DNA from: UBA1231 sp045123185
GTDB taxonomy: Bacteria; Bacillota_I; Bacilli_A; ML615J-28; CAG-313
NCBI GenBank assembly: GCA_045123185.1
Contig: JBGVIL010000026.1
Location: 186,001 to 250,000, forward strand
Direction of reading: 5' to 3'
Length of the DNA: 64,000 nucleotides
In this document: piece after piece, positions 1 through 6,814 of the stretch
Layout: the number at the start of each line of letters is the position of its first letter
How positions within the stretch are numbered: the stretch's first letter is position 1
Position numbers and translations under genes: made by a program
The notes under the pieces: generated by a model
Seen by the model: the letters and a program-made list of their open reading frames with translations, nothing else
Databases searched by the model: none
Told to the model about the DNA's origin: nothing

Positions 1-585
1 AATGACAAATTTATTGGTCGTTGTGTTTATTTATCAAAAAGCAATAAACAAGCTCTTCGTAAAATTGAAGAAGGTTTACAAGAAGCATTAGACACAATTA
101 AAAATGATCGTTCTCAACTTTATGTTATGATGTCAATGTTAGAAAATGTAGTTATGTATTATGACTATAATACTTCAACTTATGTTGTTACTGAACAAAT
201 GGCTAAAATGCTTGGATTAAACCAAAGAGAATATTCTATTGGTGAATTTATTAATATGATTAAGCCAACAGATTTAGCTTTATATCAAGAACAAAGTAGT
301 ATTATTAGTTCTGTTGAAGTAACAAGAATTAAATACAATTTAGAATTAGGCGGAAAATACTATCCAGTATATGACGATTTAATTTATTTACAAAGAGATA
401 GTAAACTAATTTCAATTATTCATCTTGTTGAATATCAAAAAGCTGAAACTATTGATGAAGAAAGTAGTACATCATTTAGAGATTTCTCTAAAAAAGTTGA
501 AGAAGAAGTTGAACAACCAAAAGAAGATTATAAAGATAAACTTGCTGAAACATTAAAACTTTTAGAAAAAGTTTTAGGTGAATAA
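1..585 (+). CDS. PAS-like domain protein, 5'-truncated by the window edge
   Basis: The reading frame is open from base 1 (it reads NDKFIGRCVYLSKS...), so the N-terminus lies outside the window; the first internal ATG (127) is not a likely start. About residues 45-140 look PAS-like: the pattern YYDYNT...MAKMLGL...FINMIKPTDLALYQEQ resembles the PAS core seen in sensor and GGDEF proteins. The C-terminus is a charged Glu/Lys helix. The gene ends at TAA, 1 nt before the ispDF start codon, and its 3' end carries that gene's ribosome site (AGGTG), so the two are probably cotranscribed. The PAS assignment rests on pattern only and no effector domain is visible. It could be the C-terminal part of a regulator or sensor. 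Confidence 0.5.
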   Translation, partial: NDKFIGRCVYLSKSNKQALRKIEEGLQEALDTIKNDRSQLYVMMSMLENVVMYYDYNTSTYVVTEQMAKMLGLNQREYSIGEFINMIKPTDLALYQEQSSIISSVEVTRIKYNLELGGKYYPVYDDLIYLQRDSKLISIIHLVEYQKAETIDEESSTSFRDFSKKVEEEVEQPKEDYKDKLAETLKLLEKVLGE

Positions 586-586
586 C

Positions 587-1690
587 ATGATAACTGCAAT
601 TATTCTACTAGGTGGTAACTCTTCTAGAATGAATGGATCAGTTAATAAAGTGTATATGAAACTATATAATAAACCAGTAATTAATTATAGTTTAGATGCA
701 TTTTTAAAAGTAGAAGAAGTTAATCAAATTATATTAGTTTATAATCCTAAAGATAAAGAATTATTAGATAAAGTATTAGAATATTATCCTGAAGATGATA
801 TTAAAATTGTTGAAGGTGGAACAACTAGACACGAAAGTGTTCATAAAGCACTAGAATATGTTCAAACAGAACAAGTTCTAATTCATGATGCAGCAAGACC
901 ATATATCACACCTTGTGATATTCGTAGAGTTATTAAATCATTAAATAGTTATGATGCTTCAACTTTATATCATCCAGTTGTTGATCAAATAAAATGGAAT
1001 GGTAAAACAATTCCTAAAGGTGAATTAAAAGCAGTTTCTACTCCACAAGCTTTTAATGAAGAAGCATGGAACTTTATTTTAATGAATCCGAATTTTGATG
1101 CAGCTGATGAACTTGAAATTATTGAACAAAAACACTTTAAGATTGGATATGTCGAAGAAACATTACCAAATCCTAAAATTACTTATCAAAGTGATTTAGT
1201 AAATAATGACTTCCGAGTAGGTTTATCAATTGATTTTCATCCTTTTGTTGAAAAAGATTATTTAACTTTAGGTGGAGTAAAAATACCATCTAAGTTTGGT
1301 TTAAAAGGCCATAGCGATGCAGATGCTTTATATCATGCTGTTTGTGAAAGTATTTATGGTGCTTTAGCAAAAGGAGATATGGGAACTAATTTTCCTGATA
1401 ATGATATGCAGTATAAAGGAATTGATTCTAGTTTCTTTATTAAGCAAGCTAAACAATCATTAATCGATAATAACTATGAAATTGCTAATATTGATCTAAT
1501 GATTTTATTAGAAAAGCCAAAACTTAAAGATTATAAAAAACAAATCCAACAAAATCTTGCTGAATTATTAGATATAAACAAAGACTTAATTTCTGTAAAA
1601 GCAACTACTTATGAATTAATGGGTCCAGTTGGTCAAAGCGAAGGAATTCAAGTCGAATCAATTGTTTTACTTAAAAAAGTTAGTTTATAA
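587..1690 (+). CDS. ispDF: Bifunctional IspD-IspF enzyme of the MEP isoprenoid pathway
   Basis: This is a fusion of 2-C-methyl-D-erythritol 4-phosphate cytidylyltransferase (IspD, about residues 1-210) and 2,4-cyclodiphosphate synthase (IspF, about 215-367). IspD shows the nucleotide-binding start AIILLGGNSSRMNG and the motif LIHDAARPYI. IspF shows the metal site DFH, the motif GHSDADALYHA, the motif DMGTNFPDND and the closing signature KATTYELMGPVGQSEGI. Together they catalyse the CTP-dependent step and the later cyclisation in making IPP and DMAPP. A GTG at 578 is also in frame, but the ATG at 587 has AGGTG 6 nt upstream and is preferred. A rho-independent terminator follows. IspD and IspF are separate in many Bacillota; fused forms occur in scattered lineages. 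Confidence 0.93.
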   Translation: MITAIILLGGNSSRMNGSVNKVYMKLYNKPVINYSLDAFLKVEEVNQIILVYNPKDKELLDKVLEYYPEDDIKIVEGGTTRHESVHKALEYVQTEQVLIHDAARPYITPCDIRRVIKSLNSYDASTLYHPVVDQIKWNGKTIPKGELKAVSTPQAFNEEAWNFILMNPNFDAADELEIIEQKHFKIGYVEETLPNPKITYQSDLVNNDFRVGLSIDFHPFVEKDYLTLGGVKIPSKFGLKGHSDADALYHAVCESIYGALAKGDMGTNFPDNDMQYKGIDSSFFIKQAKQSLIDNNYEIANIDLMILLEKPKLKDYKKQIQQNLAELLDINKDLISVKATTYELMGPVGQSEGIQVESIVLLKKVSL

Positions 1691-1718
1691 AATGGTGAAT
1701 TAATTTCACCATTTTTTT
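1691..1718 (+). terminator. Rho-independent terminator after ispDF
   Basis: Inverted repeat AATGGTGAA / TTCACCATT with a 5-nt loop directly follows the stop codon and runs into a T tract. Confidence 0.85.
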
Positions 1719-1741
1719 ATTTATTTTAAAAAAGTAATTGT

Positions 1742-1749
1742 CATATAAT
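1742..1749 (+). promoter_or_regulatory. Candidate -10 element before yunB
   Basis: CATATAAT lies 14 nt before the TTG start codon. It resembles the mother-cell sigma-E -10 consensus (CATACAnT) but also contains a plain TATAAT. No clear -35 of either class is present, so the sigma factor cannot be decided from sequence. Confidence 0.35.
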
Positions 1750-1763
1750 TTATTGGTGATATC

Positions 1764-2414
1764 TTGAAGAAGAAATACTTTATTTTTTTAATAATTTTAT
1801 TAATAATACCAATTCTGATAATTAGAGTTATTGATAACTACTTTAGTCCAAAGACTAATGAGTATATATATAATCAAACCAAAATTCTAGTCTCAAATAC
1901 TTTTAGTGGATTAATTAATAAATCAATTATGCCTTATATAGAAGAACAAGAACTTGTAAAAATTACCTACAAAGAAAATAGTAATGTTAGTAATGTAGTT
2001 TTGAATACAGAACTTTTTAATAAAATACTTAGTAAAGTATACATATTAATGGAAAATAATTTTCAATCGAATATGACCAATTTCTTCAAAGATTTAGAAA
2101 TACCAATTGGTTCTTTGATTAGTAAAACGATATTTGCAGGACACGGTCATTTAATAGATATACCAATAACACCAATTGGTGCTTATAAAGTTGATTTAAA
2201 AACTACTACAAATGAACTAGGAATTAATAGTCAGATGTTAGAAGTATATTTAGAAATAGAAATAGATGTTGAAACAATTATTCCATTTAACCCAATGGTT
2301 CATACTATCACTTCGAATTTTTTATTATCAAGTTTTATTGTTCAAGGGGATGTGCCTAATTATTATTATGCGTCTGGGAGTGATGAAAGTTTCCCATATG
2401 TTCCTAATATTTAA
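1764..2414 (+). CDS. yunB: YunB-family sporulation protein
   Basis: The 216-aa protein has one N-terminal membrane segment (about residues 4-22) and a long extracytoplasmic part. Several patterns match the sporulation protein YunB of Bacillus: a region on an ISKTIFAGHGHLIDIPITPIG theme (about 119-139), then K...T.NELGINSQMLEVYLEIEIDVETIIPF, then a C-terminal FIVQGDVPNYY. In B. subtilis yunB is a mother-cell gene needed for efficient spore formation; its biochemical role is unknown. The start is TTG at 1764, with GGTGAT about 4 nt upstream. The gene stands alone between a terminator and the promoter of the next gene. The family assignment is from recall of the conserved pattern and is fairly confident. 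Confidence 0.72.
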   Translation: MKKKYFIFLIILLIIPILIIRVIDNYFSPKTNEYIYNQTKILVSNTFSGLINKSIMPYIEEQELVKITYKENSNVSNVVLNTELFNKILSKVYILMENNFQSNMTNFFKDLEIPIGSLISKTIFAGHGHLIDIPITPIGAYKVDLKTTTNELGINSQMLEVYLEIEIDVETIIPFNPMVHTITSNFLLSSFIVQGDVPNYYYASGSDESFPYVPNI

Positions 2415-2430
2415 AGATATAATCATTTTA

Positions 2431-2460
2431 TTAGAAAATTTTAGTAAAATATGCTATAAT
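2431..2460 (+). promoter_or_regulatory. Promoter of the nfu operon
   Basis: Extended -10 TGCTATAAT (TATAAT at 2455-2460) with a weak -35 TTAGAA 18 nt upstream. The start codon is 25 nt downstream. Confidence 0.65.
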
Positions 2461-2485
2461 AAGAAACGAAGGAAGTATAAAAATT

Positions 2486-2716
2486 ATGGAAACTATTAAT
2501 CAAATTAAATTAGTCTTGAATAGAATTCGCCCTTTTATTCAAGGAGATGGTGGCGATGTTGAATTTGTAAGATATGAAGAGGGAATTGTTTACGTTAAAC
2601 TTTTAGGTGCTTGTGTTGGATGTGCTAGTGCTGATTTAACTTTAAAAGAAGGTATTGAAGCATTATTATTAGAAGAAGTACCAGGAGTATTAGGCGTAGA
2701 ACAAGTAGTAGAATAA
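2486..2716 (+). CDS. nfu: NifU C-terminal-domain Fe-S scaffold/carrier protein
   Basis: This 76-aa protein is a stand-alone Nfu domain (YutI type of Bacillus). It has the characteristic start of the domain (IRPFIQGDGGDVEFV) and the cluster-binding CxxC in LGACVGCASADLTLKEGIE. Such proteins bind a 4Fe-4S cluster between two monomers and pass it to target enzymes in the cytoplasm. It has its own promoter and is followed 1 nt later by the S1-domain gene, so it heads a short operon. The length and motif are normal for the family. Confidence 0.92.
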   Translation: METINQIKLVLNRIRPFIQGDGGDVEFVRYEEGIVYVKLLGACVGCASADLTLKEGIEALLLEEVPGVLGVEQVVE

Positions 2717-2717
2717 T

Positions 2718-3053
2718 ATGAAAATCGGTGATATTGTATACGGGAAAGTAACAAATATCTTAGGATATGGAGCTTTCGTTTTAGTAGAAGAATATGATGG
2801 ATTAATTCATATATCAGAATTCTCTGATCACTTTGTGCGAGATATTAAAGAATTTGTTAATATTGGTGACGAAGTAAAATTAAAAATTATTGAAATTGAT
2901 GAAGAAAATAAAAGATTAAAACTTAGTTATAAACAACTACATAAATCTCGTGGTGTTAAATGTCCTGTTCCAGTTTATGAAATTGGTTTTGAACCACTTG
3001 GAAAAGAACTACCTAAATGGATTGAAAGGGAAAGAGTTCATGAAAATAATTAG
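2718..3053 (+). CDS. S1 RNA-binding domain protein, CvfD/YugI (general stress protein 13) type
   Basis: Residues 1-73 form one S1 domain with its usual landmarks (GDIVYGKVTNILGYGAFV, GLIHISEFSD, GDEVKLKIIEID, LKLSYKQ). A short basic and polar tail follows. Single-S1 proteins of this size in Bacillota (GSP13, YugI, CvfD) associate with ribosomes and act in post-transcriptional control. The ATG lies 1 nt after the nfu stop codon, so translation is probably coupled. The 3' end overlaps the next gene by 14 nt. The exact orthologue cannot be fixed from sequence alone. Confidence 0.8.
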   Translation: MKIGDIVYGKVTNILGYGAFVLVEEYDGLIHISEFSDHFVRDIKEFVNIGDEVKLKIIEIDEENKRLKLSYKQLHKSRGVKCPVPVYEIGFEPLGKELPKWIERERVHENN

Positions 3054-3576
3054 AAACTTATTATTAGTTTTAACATTATTATTTGTAACTAGTTGTAAAG
3101 AAGACACATTTATGAAAGATTATCCACAATTAGAAGATAAAAAACATATATATGAAGTAGTAGAAATTGACCGTGTTTTAGATATATTTGCAAATGATGA
3201 AACAGCTGTAATATTAATGGGTTTTTCTGCATGTCCTTGGTGTCAAGCAATTGTTCCTTATGTTAATGAAGTATCAAAAACTGAAGGATTAAAACAAGTT
3301 TATTATTTAGATATTTTAGAAATGCGTGATGAATCTTCAAAAGATCATCAAAAGTATCTACAACTAAAAGAAATAATAAAAGATGCGGTTGATAAAGAAA
3401 AAGATCGTATTAATGGACCAACATTTGTTGTTGTTAAAAATGGTGAAATGGTAGGATATCATTTAGATACAGTTAGTTCTCATCAAATGGTAGAAGGTAT
3501 TTTACCACCAATGAATGAAGAACAAATTTCAGAATTAAAAGGTATCTTAAAAAATTTAATTCAAAAAAGTCATTAA
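3040..3576 (+). CDS. Thioredoxin-fold lipoprotein with a CPWC active site
   Basis: The protein (178 aa) begins with a lipoprotein signal peptide ending in VTSC (Cys19 lipidated). A thioredoxin-like domain follows, with the redox motif CPWC at residues 65-68 and a cis-Pro region INGPTFVVVKNG. It should sit on the outer face of the membrane and act as a thiol-disulfide oxidoreductase on exported proteins, or as a bacteriocin-accessory-type thioredoxin (inference). A longer in-frame ORF opens at 2950, but the ATG at 3040 starts the signal peptide and has a GAAAGGGAA purine run upstream, so it is the start. It overlaps the S1 gene by 14 nt and belongs to the same operon. Confidence 0.82.
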   Translation: MKIIRNLLLVLTLLFVTSCKEDTFMKDYPQLEDKKHIYEVVEIDRVLDIFANDETAVILMGFSACPWCQAIVPYVNEVSKTEGLKQVYYLDILEMRDESSKDHQKYLQLKEIIKDAVDKEKDRINGPTFVVVKNGEMVGYHLDTVSSHQMVEGILPPMNEEQISELKGILKNLIQKSH

Positions 3577-3613
3577 AAAAACACGCTTTAAATAAAATAC
3601 ACTAGGTGATAAT

Positions 3614-4249
3614 ATGAAAAAAAGTGTATATTTATTTTTAGCGTTTCTTATTTTATTAATCTTATTTATTCCAAACATTCTAACAAAAGCTGAATCACAA
3701 GTTATCTATTTAGATCCTGGACATGGTGGCTTTGATGGAGGATGTGTAGGTAATGGTTTAATTGAAAAAGATATTACTTTAAATATCACATTAAAATTAA
3801 AAAGACATCTTGAATCAAGTGGTTATGTCGTTTATTTAACAAGAGAAGTTGATAAAGCATTGTCTAATGAAAAAGCAAATGATATATATAAAAGAGTTGC
3901 GTTAATTAATAATGCTAACACATTAATATATATATCTATTCATGCAAATTCATATCCTCATGAATCTGTTAAAGGAGCTCAAACTTTTTATAAACAAAGT
4001 GAGAATAATAAAAAATTAGCAGAACTTATTCAACAATCACTACAACAAATTGATTTAAAGAATCACCGGTTTGCCAAATCAATTACCGGTAAATATTTAT
4101 TAGAACACACAAACAAAACTGGTTGTTTAGTTGAAGTTGGTTTTTTATCAAATAAAGAAGAATCAGTTCGATTAACTGATGAACACTATCAAAATAAAAT
4201 TGCATATGCGATATATGCAGGAATACTATCATACTTAGAAAGTATATAG
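3614..4249 (+). CDS. cwlD: N-acetylmuramoyl-L-alanine amidase, CwlD type
   Basis: The 211-aa protein has an N-terminal membrane or signal segment (about residues 5-24) and then an Amidase_3 domain. Zinc-site motifs are visible: YLDPGHGG (His37), EKDITLNI (Glu51) and ISIHANS. The catalytic Glu region is CLVEVGFLSN. Lack of extra wall-binding domains and a size near 230 aa fit CwlD, the spore-cortex amidase that works with PdaA to make muramic-delta-lactam. General AmiC-like amidases share the catalytic domain, so the sporulation role is an inference strengthened by yunB nearby and a spore-coat homologue at 34.5 kb. AGGTGAT precedes the ATG. The gene is 9 nt upstream of tsaE. Confidence 0.78.
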   Translation: MKKSVYLFLAFLILLILFIPNILTKAESQVIYLDPGHGGFDGGCVGNGLIEKDITLNITLKLKRHLESSGYVVYLTREVDKALSNEKANDIYKRVALINNANTLIYISIHANSYPHESVKGAQTFYKQSENNKKLAELIQQSLQQIDLKNHRFAKSITGKYLLEHTNKTGCLVEVGFLSNKEESVRLTDEHYQNKIAYAIYAGILSYLESI

Positions 4250-4258
4250 AAGGATACT

Positions 4259-4708
4259 ATGAAAACATTAAAATATATAATTAAAACAGAAGAAGAAATG
4301 ATTAACTTAGGTCAAAAAATTGGCGCATTAGTATATCCAAATATGGTAATAACAATGAATGGTAATTTAGGTGCAGGTAAAACAACAATTACCAAAGGCA
4401 TTGGAAAAGCCATGGGTATTAAAAGAGTTATAAATAGCCCTACATTTACGATTATGAAAATATATGAAGGAAGTTTAAATTTATACCATTTGGATGTTTA
4501 TCGTATTGAAAGCTCTGAATCAGATTTTGAATTAGAAGAATACTTTTATATGGGCGGAGTAAGTGTAATTGAATGGAGTAATAACATTAAAGATTTAATT
4601 CCTGAAGACGCCATTAATTTAGAATTTGAAATTCAAGATGATTCATCTCGCGTAGTTACAATTGTAGGACCTAGTGAATTCATTAATAAATTAGAAACAG
4701 GTGAATAA
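4259..4708 (+). CDS. tsaE: tRNA threonylcarbamoyladenosine biosynthesis ATPase TsaE
   Basis: The P-loop is GNLGAGKTT (from about residue 35). It is followed by the family signature SPTFTIMKIYEG, the block LYHLDVYRIES and a Walker-B-like region SVIEWSNN. TsaE drives the ATP-dependent cycle of the TsaB-TsaD complex that installs t6A at position 37 of ANN-decoding tRNAs. The length (149 aa) is typical. It is first in a tight tsaE-tsaB-rimI-tsaD run; the next start codon is 1 nt after its stop. Confidence 0.96.
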   Translation: MKTLKYIIKTEEEMINLGQKIGALVYPNMVITMNGNLGAGKTTITKGIGKAMGIKRVINSPTFTIMKIYEGSLNLYHLDVYRIESSESDFELEEYFYMGGVSVIEWSNNIKDLIPEDAINLEFEIQDDSSRVVTIVGPSEFINKLETGE

Positions 4709-4709
4709 G

Positions 4710-5285
4710 ATGTTAAGATTATTTTTAGATACATCCAATAAATATTTATACATTGCTGTATTAAATGATTTAAAAGTAGTATTTGAACATGTTCAATCAG
4801 GTAACAATAATCATTCAGAAACGCTTGTTCAAGTGCTAGAAAATACATTAAAAGAAAATGATATTGAATTAGATAACATTGAAGAAATTTTTGTTGGTCG
4901 TGGACCTGGGTCATATACTGGTGTACGAGTTGCGTGTACAGTTGCAAAAGTTTTGGCATATATCAAAAATAAAAAATTATATAGTTTTAGTTCACTTGAT
5001 TTACTACTTACGACAAATTTAACTTTCGGAAAAGTAGTATGCCAAATGGATGCAAGACGTGGATTTAGCTATGCAAAAGCATTTAATATTAGCGAAAATA
5101 TTGAAGTAATTAAAGAAGAAGAATTTACAGAAACTACTAAATTACAAGATGAATTTGCTGATGCTTTGTTTATTTCAAATGAGTCTTATAATTATAATCC
5201 AGTAATCTTAATTGAAAAAGGTTTATTTAGGGAAGAAAATAATATTCATGGATTCGTCCCAACCTACTTAAGAAGTGGAGTATAA
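4710..5285 (+). CDS. tsaB: tRNA threonylcarbamoyladenosine biosynthesis protein TsaB
   Basis: The 191-aa protein has the ASKHA-fold start LRLFLDTSNKYLYIAV and the family signature VGRGPGSYTGVRVA. It is the inactive TsaD paralogue that pairs with TsaD in t6A synthesis. An in-frame GTG exists at 4701 inside the tsaE end, but the ATG at 4710 has AGGTG 6 nt upstream and gives the usual N-terminus. It is shorter than the roughly 230 aa of other TsaB proteins, with the C-terminal half reduced. Confidence 0.94.
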   Translation: MLRLFLDTSNKYLYIAVLNDLKVVFEHVQSGNNNHSETLVQVLENTLKENDIELDNIEEIFVGRGPGSYTGVRVACTVAKVLAYIKNKKLYSFSSLDLLLTTNLTFGKVVCQMDARRGFSYAKAFNISENIEVIKEEEFTETTKLQDEFADALFISNESYNYNPVILIEKGLFREENNIHGFVPTYLRSGV

Positions 5286-5286
5286 G

Positions 5287-5739
5287 ATGATTGAGATTTA
5301 TAATCTAACAAAAGAAGATATTAATGCAGTTGTAGAATTAGAAGAAAAGTATTTATTAGAAACAATTGGTTATGAAATGTTAGCAAATGAACTTCATAAT
5401 AAATATGCACATTTTTTTGTTGCAAAAAAAGATGCTGAAGTTATTGGATACATTGGTGGTTGGATTATTGATACAACATGTGATATGATAAACTTCGTTG
5501 TAAAAGAAGAATATCAAAGAATTGGTATAGGCACAAAACTATATCTAACTTTAGAAAATAAAACAAAAGAATTGGGTGCAAACGAAATTTTATTAGAAGT
5601 TAGAATTAACAATATAAAAGCACAGAATTTTTATAAAAAACAAGGTTTTAAACAAATTTTTGTTAGAACTAAGTATTATAAAAATGGTGAGGATGCATTA
5701 ATTCTTAGAAAGGAACTTTATGAAGATACTAGCTATTGA
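5287..5739 (+). CDS. rimI: Ribosomal protein S18-alanine N-acetyltransferase RimI (GNAT)
   Basis: The 150-aa GNAT domain shows the acetyl-CoA loop FVVKEEYQRIGIGTKLY (Q/RxxGxG/A) and the block LEVRINNIKAQNFYKKQGF typical of RimI. RimI acetylates the N-terminal Ala of S18; it is commonly found between tsaB and tsaD, as here. The ATG at 5287 has GGAG 6 nt upstream; an upstream GTG at 5275 overlaps tsaB and is less likely. The stop is TGA (5737-5739), the only TGA stop I found in the window. The last 20 nt overlap the start of tsaD. Confidence 0.9.
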   Translation: MIEIYNLTKEDINAVVELEEKYLLETIGYEMLANELHNKYAHFFVAKKDAEVIGYIGGWIIDTTCDMINFVVKEEYQRIGIGTKLYLTLENKTKELGANEILLEVRINNIKAQNFYKKQGFKQIFVRTKYYKNGEDALILRKELYEDTSY

Positions 5740-6676
5740 ATCTAGCTGTGATGAAACAAGTATTGCAATTGTTGAAGACGGCAAAAAAGTTTTAAGTAAT
5801 GTTACGTATACACAAATTGAAATTCATAAACAATATGGTGGTGTTGTACCTGAAGTCGCTAGTCGTCATCATATTGAAAAAGTAACTTATGTTTTAGAAG
5901 GAGCTTTGCAAAAAGCTAATATTACATTAGAAGAAATTGATGCTGTTGCGGTAACTCAAACTCCAGGATTAGTAGGTTCATTAATGGTTGGAATTAACAC
6001 GGCAAAAACAATTGCTTTAGCTTTTAATAAACCAATTATTTATGTTAATCATATTCATGGACATATATATGCTAACTATTTAACAAATGAATTTGTTTTT
6101 CCTTTGATTGCTCTTGTTGTATCTGGTGGTCATACTGAAATTGTTTTGATGAAAGATCATTTTGATTTTGAAATATTAGGAGAAACTCTTGATGATGCAG
6201 TAGGTGAAGCATATGACAAAATTGCAAGAGTTGTAAACGTAGGATATCCTGGTGGACCAATCATTGATAAGATGGCTGCAAACGGTAATCCAACATATAA
6301 ATTACCACATGTAAAACTTGGTAAAGATAGTTATGATTTTAGTTTTTCAGGATTAAAATCTGCAGTAATTAACTTACACAATAAAGCACAAATGAAAGGT
6401 GAAACACTTAATGCGAATGATTTAGCTGCTAGTTTTCAAGATGCAGTTGTTGATGTTTTAGTTTCTAAAACAAAAAGAGCAATTGAAGAATACAATTGTA
6501 AACAAGTAATTGTTGCTGGTGGAGTTGCTGCTAATAAAGGCTTAAGAAACAGTATGCAACAAATGGTAAATCAATTAGAAGGAGTAACCTTAACTTTCCC
6601 ACCATTTGAATACTGTACAGATAACGCTGCAATGATTGGCGTTGCTGCATATTTTCAATATTTAAAAGATAAATAA
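5720..6676 (+). CDS. tsaD: tRNA N6-adenosine threonylcarbamoyltransferase TsaD
   Basis: The 318-aa protein opens with ILAIESSCDETSIAIVEDG and contains the metal-binding HxxxH (VNHIHGHIYANYL). Other family blocks are LVVSGGHTE, DDAVGEAYDKIARV, YDFSFSGLKSA and VAGGVAANKGLR. TsaD transfers the threonylcarbamoyl group to A37 of tRNA, working with TsaB and TsaE encoded just upstream. It is at the short end of the family (commonly 335-345 aa), ending soon after the last conserved motif. AAGGA precedes the ATG inside rimI. A terminator follows. Confidence 0.96.
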   Translation: MKILAIESSCDETSIAIVEDGKKVLSNVTYTQIEIHKQYGGVVPEVASRHHIEKVTYVLEGALQKANITLEEIDAVAVTQTPGLVGSLMVGINTAKTIALAFNKPIIYVNHIHGHIYANYLTNEFVFPLIALVVSGGHTEIVLMKDHFDFEILGETLDDAVGEAYDKIARVVNVGYPGGPIIDKMAANGNPTYKLPHVKLGKDSYDFSFSGLKSAVINLHNKAQMKGETLNANDLAASFQDAVVDVLVSKTKRAIEEYNCKQVIVAGGVAANKGLRNSMQQMVNQLEGVTLTFPPFEYCTDNAAMIGVAAYFQYLKDK

Positions 6677-6683
6677 TAAAAAT

Positions 6684-6713
6684 AAAGTAATAGCTTGTGC
6701 TATTACTTTTTTT
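6684..6713 (+). terminator. Rho-independent terminator after tsaD
   Basis: Perfect 11-bp stem AAAGTAATAGC / GCTATTACTTT with TTGT loop, then a T run. Confidence 0.9.
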
Positions 6714-6738
6714 ACAATTCAGAATAAAATATTATAAC

Positions 6739-6767
6739 TTGCAAAATATCACAAAAAATGGTAAAAT
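6739..6767 (+). promoter_or_regulatory. Promoter of the giant BspA-type lipoprotein
   Basis: TTGCAA, 17-nt spacer, TAAAAT with an upstream TG (TGGTAAAAT). The start codon follows 47 nt after the -10, with AAAGGAAAGAGGA as ribosome site. Confidence 0.75.
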
Positions 6768-6814
6768 ATATATGTAAAATATAAATATATTTACAAAGGA
6801 AAGAGGAATATCAT

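Noticed and set aside
578..586. GTG start for ispDF nine bases upstream of the ATG.
   Set aside because: That GTG is part of the AGGTG ribosome site of the ATG; the same situation recurs at tsaB, oppC and the 96-aa gene.
4633..4959. Open frames on the minus strand inside tsaE/tsaB, and similar antisense frames at 45470-45931, 26712-26957 and elsewhere.
   Set aside because: They lie entirely inside well-identified genes, lack ribosome sites and have low-complexity sequence typical of reverse-frame shadows.
5737..5739. Possible reading of TGA as Trp (Mollicutes code).
   Set aside because: All conserved Trp positions use TGG, no core gene is interrupted by TGA, and rimI ends at the normal place.
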